Part shown: one piece after another, positions 1 to 11,150 of the stretch
Position numbering within the stretch: the stretch's first letter is position 1
Layout of the letters: every line of letters starts with the position of its first letter
From: Ilyonectria destructans
Lineage: Eukaryota > Ascomycota > Sordariomycetes > Hypocreales > Nectriaceae
Assembly (NCBI GenBank): GCA_020740775.1
Contig: JAHEWK010000002.1
Span: forward strand, 1,798,001-1,862,000
Reading direction: 5' to 3'
DNA: 64,000 nt
Program-made: the position numbers and the translations under genes
Notes under the pieces: model-generated
What the model saw: the letters and a program-made list of their open reading frames with translations, nothing else
Databases searched by the model: none
Told to the model about the DNA's origin: nothing

Positions 1-472
1 GCGAGTATTCTGTATCCTCGTTCTCCCGTACTGGTGCAAAGAGGATGATCCAGGCGGCATGAACTAGAATTGTGCCTATCATGTCGATTTCGACCTGACC
101 TTGTGTAAGGGTCTTAACGACGATTGGAACAAACGTGGGCTTCGGACACAATGTCATCACCGTCTTCACCAGGTCTCGGTTGTCTGAATCGGCCTAGCCG
201 CTCTTCCTGAACACAACATCAGCAAGCAGCGAGGGCAATCAACATCTCGATCTCCTCTCTCCCATGACCCATGATTTCCAGTCCATGACAGCAAACCCAT
301 GCAGTCATTCACTTCCTCTAGAAACCGGCCAACTATAAAAACCCAGCTCCCATCCGCCAATTCAGCTTTCCTCATCTTCTTCTCCCACCATCTCCAGATC
401 CCAACAACTCCAACACACAAAATTCCATCTTCTCAGAAACCAGCCGTCCGAGAAGACACCACCAAGCTCAAC
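1..472. promoter_or_regulatory. Upstream region of the proline-rich gene, with TATA box
   Basis: No gene is recognised in the first 472 bases. A TATAAAA at 334-340 lies about 135 bp before the ATG chosen at 473. This argues that the longer reading frame opening at 299, upstream of the TATA box, is not the real start. The 5' leader between the two is rich in C and A, as is common in strongly expressed fungal genes. Confidence 0.45.
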
Positions 473-973
473 ATGAACAACAACACCAACACCAACAATC
501 GAGGCTGCGGGCCACCTCAGAACCCCACGATACCAGCCGTAGTCGGGGTATCCCAACCGAGTTACGTGATCCCGGGAACCATGCCAGCAGGTCAGGTATC
601 AGCCTGGCAGTATCCCCAAATCACCAACCCCTCTGGGTTCAGCCCTATCCCGGGGGCGCCCGTCGCCTCTGCCTTCGTGCCTTTCCCAATCCCGGCACAA
701 AACCCATCCTTCCAGGCCCAGCCTGTGTCGCAGCCCGCATCGCAACCCGTGGTTCAGATCCCTGGAAACAGGGGCCTCCCTCCTGGATGGATTCCGTACG
801 TGAATCCGCCGCCACAACCTTACCAGCATGTGCCCATACAACCACTTAACTTCAACTTGGGCTCCAATCCTGGATTCATTCCTTTCGTGTATCCGCCAGC
901 CCCAGGCCAAACATGGCCTCCACAAGGAGCTCCCCCAGGGTGGAATGGATCAGGATTCGGACCACCCCGCTAG
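473..973 (+). CDS. Proline-rich low-complexity hypothetical protein
   Basis: Single exon of 166 codons. The protein opens with an Asn/Thr run and is then dominated by Pro, Gln, Gly, Phe and aromatic residues. Two similar blocks occur, LPPGWIPYVNPP and PGFIPFVYPP, each followed by Pro/Gln-rich sequence, and PPGW recurs near the C-terminus. There is no signal peptide, transmembrane segment or recognisable domain. The composition suggests a disordered or prion-like protein, possibly an assembly or adhesion factor, but no function can be assigned. The start at 473 is preferred over 299 because it follows a TATA box and has the context CTCAACATG. The next gene, ngs1, converges on it. Confidence 0.6.
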   Translation: MNNNTNTNNRGCGPPQNPTIPAVVGVSQPSYVIPGTMPAGQVSAWQYPQITNPSGFSPIPGAPVASAFVPFPIPAQNPSFQAQPVSQPASQPVVQIPGNRGLPPGWIPYVNPPPQPYQHVPIQPLNFNLGSNPGFIPFVYPPAPGQTWPPQGAPPGWNGSGFGPPR

Positions 974-1484
974 CCGCCTGTTCCCGGCTGTCATATCGAG
1001 CTCTCTCAAAAGAAATCAATTGTCAAGTCATCGGGAGGCTGAAGAGATGAACTAAGGGCCACATGAGTTGGGCTTGGAACGCGAACCCCGTGTGCTGAAC
1101 GGATGGAAGGGAAAGCAAGGACGGCAAGGACGGCAAGGAAGGCAAGGGGTGGGCATGTTTTTGTTTCTCTCTTTTAGCTTCTCTCTTTTTGTTTCACTCT
1201 TTTGTTTCTCACTTCTTGTTTCTCTCTTTTCAATTCTCTCTTTCAATTCGCTCTTTTCAATTCTCTTTTCAATTCGTTCTTTTCAACCAAGTGTGCTAGC
1301 GATAGCTTCAATACGAGTCTCTCATTTAAATTCCATGGCTACTCCTAGAACATGGGCTGCCAAGTGCCAACTATTTTACACTGTATGCGTCATCCTTGAT
1401 GCTCATGCGACTCGACTCCGTACCTAACATCACAGGTTTGCGAACTTGATGCCAGTCAGCATACGCAACGAGTTCATTGGTCAT
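974..1484. repeat. Convergent 3' region with G/A-rich and CT-rich simple repeats
   Basis: No gene. Positions about 1107-1147 carry short imperfect tandem repeats of a GGCAAGGAC-like unit. Positions about 1159-1290 are a pyrimidine-rich tract of repeated TTTCTCTCTTTT and TTCAATTC units. The frame open across 1068-1427 simply translates this low-complexity DNA. The tract lies between the 3' ends of the proline-rich gene and ngs1. Confidence 0.6.
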
Positions 1485-4400
1485 TTAACTTACATTATCG
1501 GGGGAATTCGTAATCTCGTCAAACGCTTGTAGTGTCTCAAAACCCATTGCCGCCAGCGGCTCGGTTCCGTCGTCAACAACCTAGGTCGTTAGCAAAAATC
1601 GAGCCTCGTGATAGAGTCGCACACTCACCCAGCCCAGCACAGTTTTTGATGCCCTGTGGCTCTTGTTCTGACGTACGCCCATAAGAGCCAGGCCTTGTAG
1701 CACAAGCGTCGCAAAGGGCATGGCCGGAACGACGGGTGCGAGAATCCCACCAATATCTTCTGAGTGGGACAAAAGCGCTGGCACATAGGTGGCCAACGGG
1801 CTATGTTGGCGAGAGATGATGATTGTTCCCAGCAAACTGCCTCCGCCGTCCTTTGCACGTACGATGCCGCAAGCCTTTGTCTCCTGCAAGGCGAACCTGT
1901 AGAGCTCGAGGATCTCGGGATTTGCGTGTGCGCGGACATGGCCGAGCACGCTTTCCGCATTGTCTACTCCGTGGATGAGGTCAAAGCTGATGTTAACCCT
2001 CTGGATGCTTTGAAGCAGCCCCTCAGGAGCAGTCCAGTTAGCCAAGTCCTGAATGACCATATCAGTGACCCGGCGAGGGAACTGTGTATCCCAGCCGCTG
2101 TTGGTGAACCACTCCTTGACCGTGTTCACTTGGACGTCGACAGGGATTCCTGGGAAGACGCCTGGAAGTGCCATTCCAATTTGCACCTTCTTGATTCCCC
2201 GTCTTTGAGTAAGACTTTTCATTGCTCGCCGGTGTAGAGACCTGCCAATAGACACATCTCGTTTTGCAGGATCGACAAAGATTGCGCCCAACATTCCCAC
2301 TCCATGGAGATAGTAGGTGGCTACAAAGCCGTACAGAGCTTGGGTGCTGGAATTCCGCACAACAAAATGGGCCTCGCTGATGTGTTGATTGTTAAGTTGA
2401 AAGGTGGCTGCCGTCGTTGTCTGCAGGAATTGGAGGTCGGGAGTACTGCCTCGATGAACGCCCCGAAGCAACTCGTCAAGTCCGGAAGCATCACGGTCGG
2501 GGTGATATTCTTCCACAAGCCAGTGTTGTCGTGATTTGAGGACCTTTTTGCTCTTTCTCAGAGTGCCGGGAAGCGTCCCAAGTGGGGTGATGTCACCCAC
2601 GAGTGCCCTGGCAAGGGCATGCAAGGCGTTCTCTGTGAAGTCAAATGTACAGAGATATGTGCCGATGGATTTGTCCATGGCAAAGTCATATGGTGAGCTA
2701 ACCGCGACCACAATGAGTTGTTTCTTCTGACCCCTACTTCGGAGCATAGAACACATCATATCGACGTGCTTGGTGAAGCCAGCTTGATACAAGTTTCTGT
2801 TGGCATCAGCGGTGACAATTATGATGCAAGATGCCCTGTTAATCAAGTTCTCGTGAACTACACCAACGTTAGCAGTGGTAAGATTCAGAAGTAGACGAGT
2901 TCTTACCCGGCCGAACTCCATTAGCAGTGTAACTAGTATGTAGTAGCTTTTCATTGCGGGCTCTTGCTAGGGACTTTCCAAACTCCCTAAAAACACCCTC
3001 TCCACTCATTATCGCACCACGTTCGCGGTCGCGATGGGACCACATGTCGTGAGTGGTCCAGGCCATATGCTGGCTATCCTTAGCATTGAGAAGCTTCTTG
3101 GTAAGAGAAGATGCCGGAAGTGGCTTGACGAGAGGCGTGAGCAGGAGTAACTCTTCTCCCGAGTGCATCGAGGCTGAGAGGGGGAGTAGCTTCTCCTTGT
3201 CTCGGATGACGGTGATGGAATCGTCATACGCTCGGAGTGACAGCGCGAGGTGAGCAGGGTGGAGCTGAGACAATAGAGAAATCCCTGGGGGGTTGAGGGC
3301 CTTGGTCCATGAAGTACAGGTTGACTTTAGACGAAGAACACGTCTCACTGACGTGAGTATCCTCTCCTTGGAAATGATGCCGCTTTCATATCCCAGCTTC
3401 AGCCCCTTGATAGCCTCAAGCTGGACATCGTAAGCTCGGCAAAGAAGAACCAAATCACATCCTGCCTCCACGGCCATGACAACACCGTTCTGGACACCAA
3501 GTTCATGGCTCAGGGCTTCCATTTCTAGGCATTCCGAGATGGCAACACCATTGAACCCCAAGTCATTGCGCAATAGGTCATCCACGACCTGGTCTGATAG
3601 ACAAGCATGGCTGACATTCATAGATGGGCTAGAGATGCCACAACCACCGATGAACATGGCATCTAGCTTGCCGGAAGCAATAGCATTTCGGAATGGGACC
3701 AAAGCACTCAAGCTCAACTCTTCGAGAGTCTGAGTAATGATAGGGACATCTAGGTTGGAACCAAGGAAGTCCAGATTTCCATAGGACGGAAAGTGCTTCC
3801 CACAGGATGCCATACCTGCGTCCCGAATACCTTTCAAGGCAGCGAGACCATACGTGGAGACCTCCTGCGGGTCGTCTCCCGTAGCACGTACTCCTAATGG
3901 TTGGTATCGGGCGTTGTTAAGCACATCAAGGACCGGGCCAAGCATGAGGTTTACACCGCACGCCGATATCTCTGTTGCGGTGGCCTTGGTGACCTCGTAA
4001 GCCAACTCGGCCCGGCCGGTGGCGGCAACGCCCATGGCACTGGGGAACTGGCAGACATAGTCCTCGTCAAAGAGACTATTGACGCCGCCATTCTCTTGGT
4101 CAAGGGCAATCAATAGTGGGGTGGGATGACCCGCTTTCTGGGCAATAATTTGAAGTTCCTGGACCAGCCTGGCGGTTTGCTGGGCAGCTGGGTAATGTCA
4201 GCCCTGGTCAAGGATAGGGAATGGACAAGGAATATGTCAAATAGCTATAGGGACGGAAACAAAACCGTACACACGGCCGACCCGGAGCGGGCGGGAGACG
4301 TACACTTGAGGTTCTTGGCTGTGAGGATGATGGAGCCAAGATGGTGATCCTCGATGAGACTCCTGATCTGGGGCGTGACTTCAGTGCCATCCCAGCCCAT

Positions 4401-4611
4401 AATCAGGATCTGGCCAATGGCCCTACAAGACAGCAAGCCGCATGTTAGCACAATATTATGCACCTCGAAGCCGGAAACCGGAGGGCGTGGAGCCGGCGCA
4501 GACGGAGCGGGACAGCGGGACAGCGGGACAACAGAACAGCGGGGAGGTTACGTACCAATCGAGGTTCTGCCATAGTGGATCCAGATCGTCTACGTGCACT
4601 GAGGAGGCCAT
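1485..4611 (-). CDS. ngs1: GH3-like/GNAT two-domain protein, GlcNAc sensor NGS1
   Basis: Exons on the minus strand: 4611-4556, 4422-4304, 4187-2907, 2857-1629 and 1580-1485. Together they give 926 aa in phase. Residues about 20-390 form a GH3 beta-N-acetylglucosaminidase (NagZ-like) barrel with ALDQENGGVN and GKHFPSYG near residue 189. The C-terminal half ends in a GNAT fold, with an acetyl-CoA-binding-like stretch VDPAKRDVSIGRSL at about 680-693. This architecture is the fungal Ngs1 sensor. In Candida, Ngs1 binds GlcNAc through the GH3-like part and promotes histone acetylation at GlcNAc genes. The usual GH3 nucleophile position reads ISECLEM instead of a SDD-type motif, and the NagZ Asp-His dyad loop is not seen, so hydrolase activity is doubtful. 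The first exon is short. An in-frame upstream ATG at 4776 adds only a low-complexity Ser/Arg stretch, so 4611 is preferred. It diverges from dac1. Confidence 0.9.
4507..4530. repeat. GCGGGACA tandem repeat in ngs1 intron 1
   Basis: Three copies of an 8-bp unit close to GCGGGACA lie inside the first intron of ngs1 (4423-4555). They are probably neutral intronic microsatellite sequence. Confidence 0.6.
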
Positions 4612-5473
4612 GGTCGGGCGGTGGCGGCGGCGGCGCCTAGTGACATGGTACCTGGAGCCGGAGCTGTTGAGATGCCGGTCGCTCCTCGTCTTGGTCTTGA
4701 GGTAACGATGAGATGCCTTGTCGGGGGGCGGCGACGACGACGACGACGATGAATCTGACCCGAGAGGGGCGCGCATCCTGCGAATTCGCCGACGCGACGA
4801 CGTCTAAACTTCGGCTAAGGGAGCGAGGGGGGCCCTGATTGGCTGGAATTCGACGGCACCGGCGTGTGGGTCCTTGGTTGTGTGATGGACGGCGGCTGAG
4901 TTAACGTTACATGGGACGCCTGGGAGACGACGTCAGTCCAGCGCTGTGAGAGGACCGTGGTATCTCGATTGTCAATGGAAGGCAAACCAAGGACCATGGC
5001 GGGGTGATAGTGGAAGGATAGACGTTTGCTCGCGGGCCAGATGGACGAATGCCAGGCTCTTGTATTAGCAGGTGGCTCAACTTATGGCCCTGGCCGACAC
5101 CGACGCATCCAGGTCGGAGTCTGCGGACGTACGCCGGTGGGTTCCCCGTCCGGCTTATCTGTCTTGCCATCCGAAGCCAAGCCATGCCCTCTGCGTGGCA
5201 TGTCACCGTTCAGATGGGCCGAGGGGCAGGCGTGGCGATGGTGACGGTGACGAAACTTGGCCGCGATGCCACGAGACACGGGCGTCACGATCCATCGCTA
5301 GTTGCCATTCCGTGATACCCGCAGAGACTACTAAGTAGCCAGTGTGTCTCGTTCGCTGCTTAAACTTCATTATGGTCAGAGAGAAGACGCGGGCAGACAA
5401 AGATCTGACCAGTGGACTCTCTGATCAGAATATCTCACGCCTTTCTACCCAATCCTTTGGTGCTGTCGAAACC
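4612..5473. promoter_or_regulatory. Divergent promoter between ngs1 and dac1
   Basis: About 860 bp separates the start codons of ngs1 (-) and dac1 (+), so both may share control elements. A CGA-type trinucleotide repeat sits at about 4731-4748 and an inverted CCAAT box (ATTGG) at 4838-4842. An in-frame ATG at 5372 could extend dac1 by 34 residues. Otherwise nothing diagnostic is visible. Co-regulation by RON1 is expected from the pathway but is not shown by a recognised site. Confidence 0.5.
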
Positions 5474-6921
5474 ATGCCTGCTGCCGTGTCGCCCACACGG
5501 CCCAAGAATGGCCTAACCAAGTTTACCAACTGTCGCCTGCTCAAGGGTGATGCCCTCGTCGAGGGAGACCTCTGGGTCAGTTCCGTTTCTGGCAAGGTCA
5601 TTGACAGCCAGGCCTCCTTCTACGATGAGCTAGTTCTCCCAGACAAGATCATCGATCTTGGTGGGCGCATCCTCTCACCTGGGATGATCGAGTGCCAGTT
5701 GAACGGCGCGTTTGGCTTCAATTTCTCGACCCTCCTCGACGACATGTCAGAATATGGAGAGAAGTTACAGGAAGTGAACCGCCTCATGGTTCAAACTGGG
5801 GTGACCTCTTACATCCCCACCATCACAAGCCAACTGCCTGAGATGTACCAAAAGGTGAGGTTCTGCAGCAGCTCAACGGTGGGGCTTCGCGCATAAGGCT
5901 AACGGCACCGGCAGACACTCCCGTATCTCGGTCCGTCTGGTGGCTTTAGGAAGGCCGGTGACGGCGCCGAATCACTCGGGGCTCACTGCGAGGGTCCGTT
6001 TCTGAGCCCCACCAAGAACGGGGTCCACAACGTCGATGTTCTGATTCAGGCCGAGTCGATTGAGGATCTCGAGCGATGCTACGGAGCCGAGAATATGAAC
6101 GGCTCCGGAGACGGGAAGCTGCCGATCAAGATGATCACGGCAGCTCCGGAGCGAGGTCGTATGATGGACCTGATCCCCGAGCTGACGTCGAGGGGCATCA
6201 TCTACTCCATCGGCCACTCGGAAGCAACTTATGAAGAAGCTTCCCAGGCGGTCGGTAAGGGAGCTACTATGATCACGCATCTGTTCAACGCCATGCGGCC
6301 TCTGCATCATCGCAACCCCGGCATCTTTGGGGTTCTCGGCAAGGCAGAGAGTCTACCTAGGCCGTATTTCGGCATCATCTCCGACGGGATTCACCTGCAC
6401 CCCACAACCATCAAAATCGCCTACAACTCGCATCCCGAGGGCTTCATTCTCGTCACCGACGCGATGCACCTGGTTGGGCTGGCAGACGGGAGTTACCCGT
6501 GGACCAACGGCGAGCACACGTGCAACATTATCAAGAAGGGCTCCAAACTCCTCCTCGAGGGGTCGGAGACAATTGCCGGAAGGTGAGTACACACGCATGC
6601 AGTCTTGAGTGTTTGCTTGACAGATGATGAGTTGGCTAACATGTGGGTCACAGCTCCATCACACTGCTTGAATGTGTCAACAACTTCCTGCAGTGGTCCG
6701 GGACCAGCATTCCCCAGGCGCTTGGGGCTGTGACGTCGACCCCGGCGGCAATGCTAGGGCTTCAAGGGGTCAAGGGCACGTTGGACGCGGGGGCGGATGC
6801 CGATCTGGTGGTGCTGTCGGAGGAGACTGTGGGAGGCTGTCGTCGACTCGTATTGGACGAGGTGTGGAAGTTTGGCCAGCGAGTTTGTCGGGCCGAAGAA
6901 CGTCATGTGGAGAGCCATTAG
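5474..6921 (+). CDS. dac1: N-acetylglucosamine-6-phosphate deacetylase
   Basis: Exons 5474-5854, 5915-6582 and 6654-6921 give 438 aa. The enzyme removes acetate from GlcNAc-6-phosphate to give glucosamine-6-phosphate, the second step of GlcNAc catabolism in the cytosol. Family hallmarks of NagA amidohydrolases are present in order: SPGMIECQLNGAFG, GAHCEGPFLSPTKNG (metal-binding Glu), IGHSEAT, THLFNAM and VTDAM with the catalytic Asp. Length is typical of fungal members. The ATG at 5474 is preferred because it has the context AAACCATGC and starts shortly before conserved sequence. An in-frame ATG at 5372 would add 34 unconserved residues. It diverges from ngs1 and is followed in tandem by ron1. 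No frameshift or missing active-site residue is seen. Confidence 0.95.
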
Positions 6922-7707
6922 TAGGTACTACATACCATGTAGGTCGGTACCTTAGAAGTCAGGGTCTAGAACGAGAGGAACGTGCCTGTAGACTGGTGTA
7001 GTAAATGAAAAGATTGGGACTAGAGGTGGACTACAATGGCTAGATGTAATTATGGATAATTACGCTTGCTTGCATGGGCATGCATCTGGAGTTGGGAGGA
7101 TTCACATGTCCTGCGGCTGACCATCACTTCCCGTCCACTGTGCTTCTGTGTCTTCATCTGTACTAGCCTGCCAAATTACAACCCAGTGCGTTCGCTTGGG
7201 GCGCCGAAGCCACTGAACCTTCTGAAACGTACCCCGAACGACCCTAGGCCGCGTTCTCCCCCAGTGGGCAGTCCACTGTAATTATAGCCTTCTTTCGCAG
7301 GGTGCATGCAAGAAAGCCTAGTGCGTGCAGGTGGGCCGCCAGCCAATTGCCGCGATGTCTGACGATCTCATTGATAGGGCAAGTCCGAAGGCTCAAGCCC
7401 GGTGGGTCACCTCCACAACGTCTCCTCCACTCCTCCGTCTCCGCTCTTCTTTCACTGCGCTGCGCTCTTGGCCAACTCAAGAGAGGTCGGTCGTCTGATC
7501 TTGTGCAGAACTCCCCAGCAACAACCGCGACAAACCGCTGTCGCTTGCCATCGCCGCAGCTACTATCGCCGTCGCTGTCGCCGCCCGATCGCCGTCTCCA
7601 GCTGTTCCCGCGTCTTTCGGAGTCTCACGGACGCTCGCAGGGGTTCCCGCGTCGCTGATCTCACGGCACTGGTCCGATGAAGCGATGACAAGCAGCTAAA
7701 CAATGCC
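6922..7707. promoter_or_regulatory. dac1 3' end and ron1 promoter/leader
   Basis: No gene. The last 200 bp before ron1 are CT-rich, as in many fungal leaders. An ATG at 7703 overlaps the ron1 start in another frame within CAATGCCATGG. It could initiate a competing upstream reading frame, but the ATG at 7708 has the better context. Confidence 0.45.
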
Positions 7708-9463
7708 ATGGCCACCTACAACTCGATGCCGGGGCTGTCCACGGGCGCCTCTCCTAGCGATCCTATGGTGATGAATCTCGGTGCCGGCCAGCCTCAGGGC
7801 TTGGGTATCGACGTCTTCGACCAAGAGTTGACGTTTGATGAGTCCTTACTGTATGTCATGCATCTCCGCCCCTTCCCGGCCCTCGCGCGCATCCCCGACC
7901 CGCGATGCTGACATCCGCAGCGATGGGACCACATTGCAGAACCTTCCCTTTACCCCTTCGTACGACCTAGAGACTTTCTCCACGACCTTCGAAGATCCCT
8001 TTTCCTATTCCTCCCGTCAATTCGAGCCGACCCCGAACCAAGATGTTTTACACGAGGAGGAGTCGCCACAGGAGCTCGACAACAAGCTCCTCGGCTTCTC
8101 CGCCCCGGTCTCGAGCGCGACCGTCATTGATGAAACGGGGCAGTTTTCAGAAACAGCCATGAGCGCAGAATTATATGGCATGTTTTTCGTTGCCGAGGAT
8201 GTTTTTGGCGGCGAGACGAGTGGACGACCGCTCGAGTTAACCTGCTACCGCCGCAACCTTTGGCAATGTTCTGGCCAGATATCACTGCCTCGGATCGTCA
8301 CCAATGTTGTGAACGAGCAGGGAATCCAAATACCAATCTTCGAGGTCGTTGCATCAATCACGGCCACAGAGTCAATCGAAAACAAACCCACCGAGATAAT
8401 ATCGATTCCCTGGAAGAATGCAAGTGCCCCGCCGGGCGATGAATCCAAGGTCGTTGGGGCGCCACTAAACATCACTTTGGACCTCGCCTCTGGCCAAGAG
8501 ATTGATGCAAACCGAATCTCTATGCCCATATCATGGAAGCGGCTCCAATTCAAGCATGCTACAGCCAACAATGGTCGAAGAAAGGGCCTTCAACAGCATT
8601 ATGTCGTGAGAATAGGTCTCCACGGCAAGTCAAAGTCTGGAGATCTCATTAAGATCGCCGAGATCCAGTCTGGCCCAGTCATTGTCCGAGGGCGTAGTCC
8701 GAGAAATTTTGACAGCAAGAAGGACGTTCCTCTTACGGGCGATAACAAGCGAGTAGAGAGGAGGAATACTACAACTCCTGATAACTCCGCAGTCAAGATG
8801 GCACGGGAGAATTCACAGGCATTCATGCATCGATACCCCTCCCTCAGTAACATTCAGGTATGTTCTTCTCGTTGCACCCTGCGTCTAGCTGTGTGCTGAC
8901 TCTTCAGCAACCAAACGAATGGACAGCATCTCCAACCATCCCCCAGCCACTCCCTAGCCCCCAACCTAGTCAAAATCCACATCCCGCCAAGAGGGTGGCC
9001 ATATCATCAAATGTCTCGAGGCCACCGATCCCAGCTTGGTCAAGCGAGCCAAGTAATTTAACCAAGCCATCAACTGCCCAGAACATCCGAGGCGTAGTAC
9101 CTCGTCAAAACTCTTCACTCCCGATCAATCTCTCACTGTCCGAGGATGAGAGAAGTCCAAATCGCTCAAGTTCCGATTTACAAAGCCCCCAGCCCGGAAA
9201 GGCTGCTGCTGTTGTGGGCCAGAATACTGATCATAGCCCCTCAGAGGATGCAGATCCCCTATACGAATATTTTCCTTTGACAGTTGACGATTGGTATGAT
9301 TGGACGCACCATATCTTCACAGCAACATGTTCTAATATTTTATAGGATGCCTCCCGTCGATGCTGTCTACAGACCACATGTTGTTCACCATACCATTGTC
9401 CCGCCCGAGATGAAGGCGCAGCAGCTGAGGAGCAAGGCGAAGCGATACTTTGCACCTGAATGA
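7708..9463 (+). CDS. ron1: NDT80/PhoG-type transcription factor RON1, regulator of GlcNAc catabolism
   Basis: Exons 7708-7850, 7921-8857, 8908-9293 and 9346-9463 give 527 aa. The central region, about residues 125-310, has the NDT80/PhoG immunoglobulin-like DNA-binding fold: LTCYRRNLWQCSGQI, a beta-rich stretch with ISMPISWKRLQFKHATANNG, then QQHYVVRIGLHG and IKIAEIQSGPVIVRGRSPRN. The C-terminal third is Ser/Pro/Gln-rich, and the last residues contain a conserved basic tail ending near KRYFAPE. In Trichoderma, RON1 is the NDT80-family activator of the GlcNAc gene cluster. Its position directly between dac1 and dam1 supports that identity over the meiotic Ndt80 or other paralogues. It acts in the nucleus. 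Confidence 0.9.
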
Positions 9464-9979
9464 GTAGGCCAAGAGCCCTTGGAAGTTATAATGATTCATG
9501 AACCGGTGGGAGCCTGGAGTGCCATTCTTGTACATCTATCTATTTGCATTCCAATTTGTATAATGACATCAACCGTTAGGCGCCAGGGCATTAATTCCCC
9601 CAAGCAGGGCACAAGAGAGAGACAACCCGATATATCTGCAACGAAACAAGAGCTGCTCATATACCCTAGATTTGAATTGGGAGCTAATTACATTGACCGT
9701 TCATTTAATTCAGATTCAAGGACTATATTTACAGTAGTGTTTTTCCGTTTCCAACTAACACAGTACGTATTTTGAGAACCCCTTTCTTCATGGTATCATA
9801 GCCCAACGCCTTCAAACACATTCTAAAAAACCTCCTTCTTTAATCTCGTAACATCACTACCTATTTCCTTTCCTGGATTACTTTACAATCTTAATCCTTG
9901 GTATCGAGTCATTCATAAGCGATTAGACAAGATCAGCTTTGTCTCTTTAGCATATCCCTCCCTCCCCACTAGTACCCCC
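9464..9979. other. Convergent intergenic region ron1/dam1
   Basis: Both flanking genes point into this AT-richer 516 bp stretch. It presumably holds both 3' untranslated regions. No gene or repeat was recognised. Confidence 0.5.
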
Positions 9980-11150
9980 TTAAGCTCCAACAGCATTCAG
10001 TCTCATCTGATGCTCGGGGTTTGGTGTCAATCTACCATTCAACTTAGGCTCGGGGATGCGCGATGCCATTCGATCGGGCACGAGATCTGGGGAAACAGAA
10101 CGAGAGGTGTGCACGTTCGCCCGGAGCAAGTGCGAGGCAATAGGCTCGGGGGCGACGATGGGGGTGGACTGAACTTTCTGGATCTTGGTCTCGGGAATAG
10201 GGACGTTGCCAGTGCGTACACTAGAGGGGAGGATTTGCTCAAACCCTTGCTCGCGCGCCACCTTTTCGATGCTCTTGAAGTACTTGATAGAGAAGTCGGC
10301 AGTTGGTATTTGACCACGGTCGTGGAGTAGGAGCTTACCTTGACAGTCTTGACCTGCAGCTCGAGTGTGGCGTCTTCATCGACAACAATCATGGGGTGGG
10401 GATGCAGTTGTAGAGATGAGAGCGACCACATGTGGTTCACGCCCTGCTCAATACACTTCTGCAGCGCTAGCGACTTGCGAGCGCCTAGGATTATGACCAC
10501 AACCTCTCGTGCCTCAAGAATGGTCTGGACGCCAACCGTCAGGGCCATTCTCGGCACTCTGTTCAGGTCATCGCCAAAGAAGCGAGAGTTGGCCAAGATG
10601 GTGTCGTAGGCCAGCGTCTTGACCCGAGTGCGGCTTGCAAAGCTCGACCCAGGCTCGTTGAAAGCGATGTGCCCATCGTCACCGATCCCGGCTAGGAATA
10701 GGTCGATACCGCCGGCTGCCTTGATGGCATCTTCGTAGGCGACACACTCGGCCTCCGGGTTGGGGGCGTTGCCGTCTAGGATGTGCACATTGGAAGGGTG
10801 GATGTTGACGTGGGAGAAGAAGTTCTTCCACATGAAGGAGTGATATGAATTGGGATCATCTCTGGGGAGGCCAACATATTCATCCATATTAAAGGTCACG
10901 ACATTCTCAAAGGAGATCTACACCCCTGTTAGAGCCCGAGTTACACCTACGGATGGGGTCTGGTGCTTACCTCGCCGGCCTTGTACTTGCGAGCCAAGAT
11001 CTCATAGACGCCGAGGGGGCTAGATCCCGTGGGAAGTCCGAGGACGAACGGGTGCTCGGCGGTTGGCTGGAAGGCCTGGATCCTGTCAACCACGTAGTTG
11101 GCAACGTACATGCTTGCTGCATGCTCGTCGTCACGGATGATCAGCCGCAT
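9980..11150 (-). CDS. dam1: Glucosamine-6-phosphate deaminase (isomerase)
   Basis: Exons 11150-10971, 10917-10339 and 10282-9980 give 353 aa. The enzyme converts glucosamine-6-phosphate to fructose-6-phosphate and ammonium, feeding GlcNAc carbon into glycolysis. NagB hallmarks are clear: MRLIIRDD at the N-terminus, the phosphate loop [34 protein letters not shown] with the catalytic Asp, and [17 protein letters not shown]. The NagB core ends near residue 270. About 80 further residues rich in Pro, Ser and Arg follow, an extension absent from bacterial NagB and probably disordered. A TATATA lies about 97 bp upstream of the start. It diverges from hxk3 and converges on ron1. Confidence 0.95.

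Noticed and set aside
299..472. N-terminal extension of the proline-rich protein from the ATG at 299
   Set aside because: A TATA box at 334-340 lies inside it and the extra residues look like translated leader.
1068..1427. 119-codon frame
   Set aside because: It translates G/A and CT simple repeats and has no domain.
4612..4776. Upstream in-frame ATG of ngs1
   Set aside because: Adds 55 Ser/Arg-rich residues that look like non-coding GC-rich repeat; the ATG at 4611 fits the family start better.
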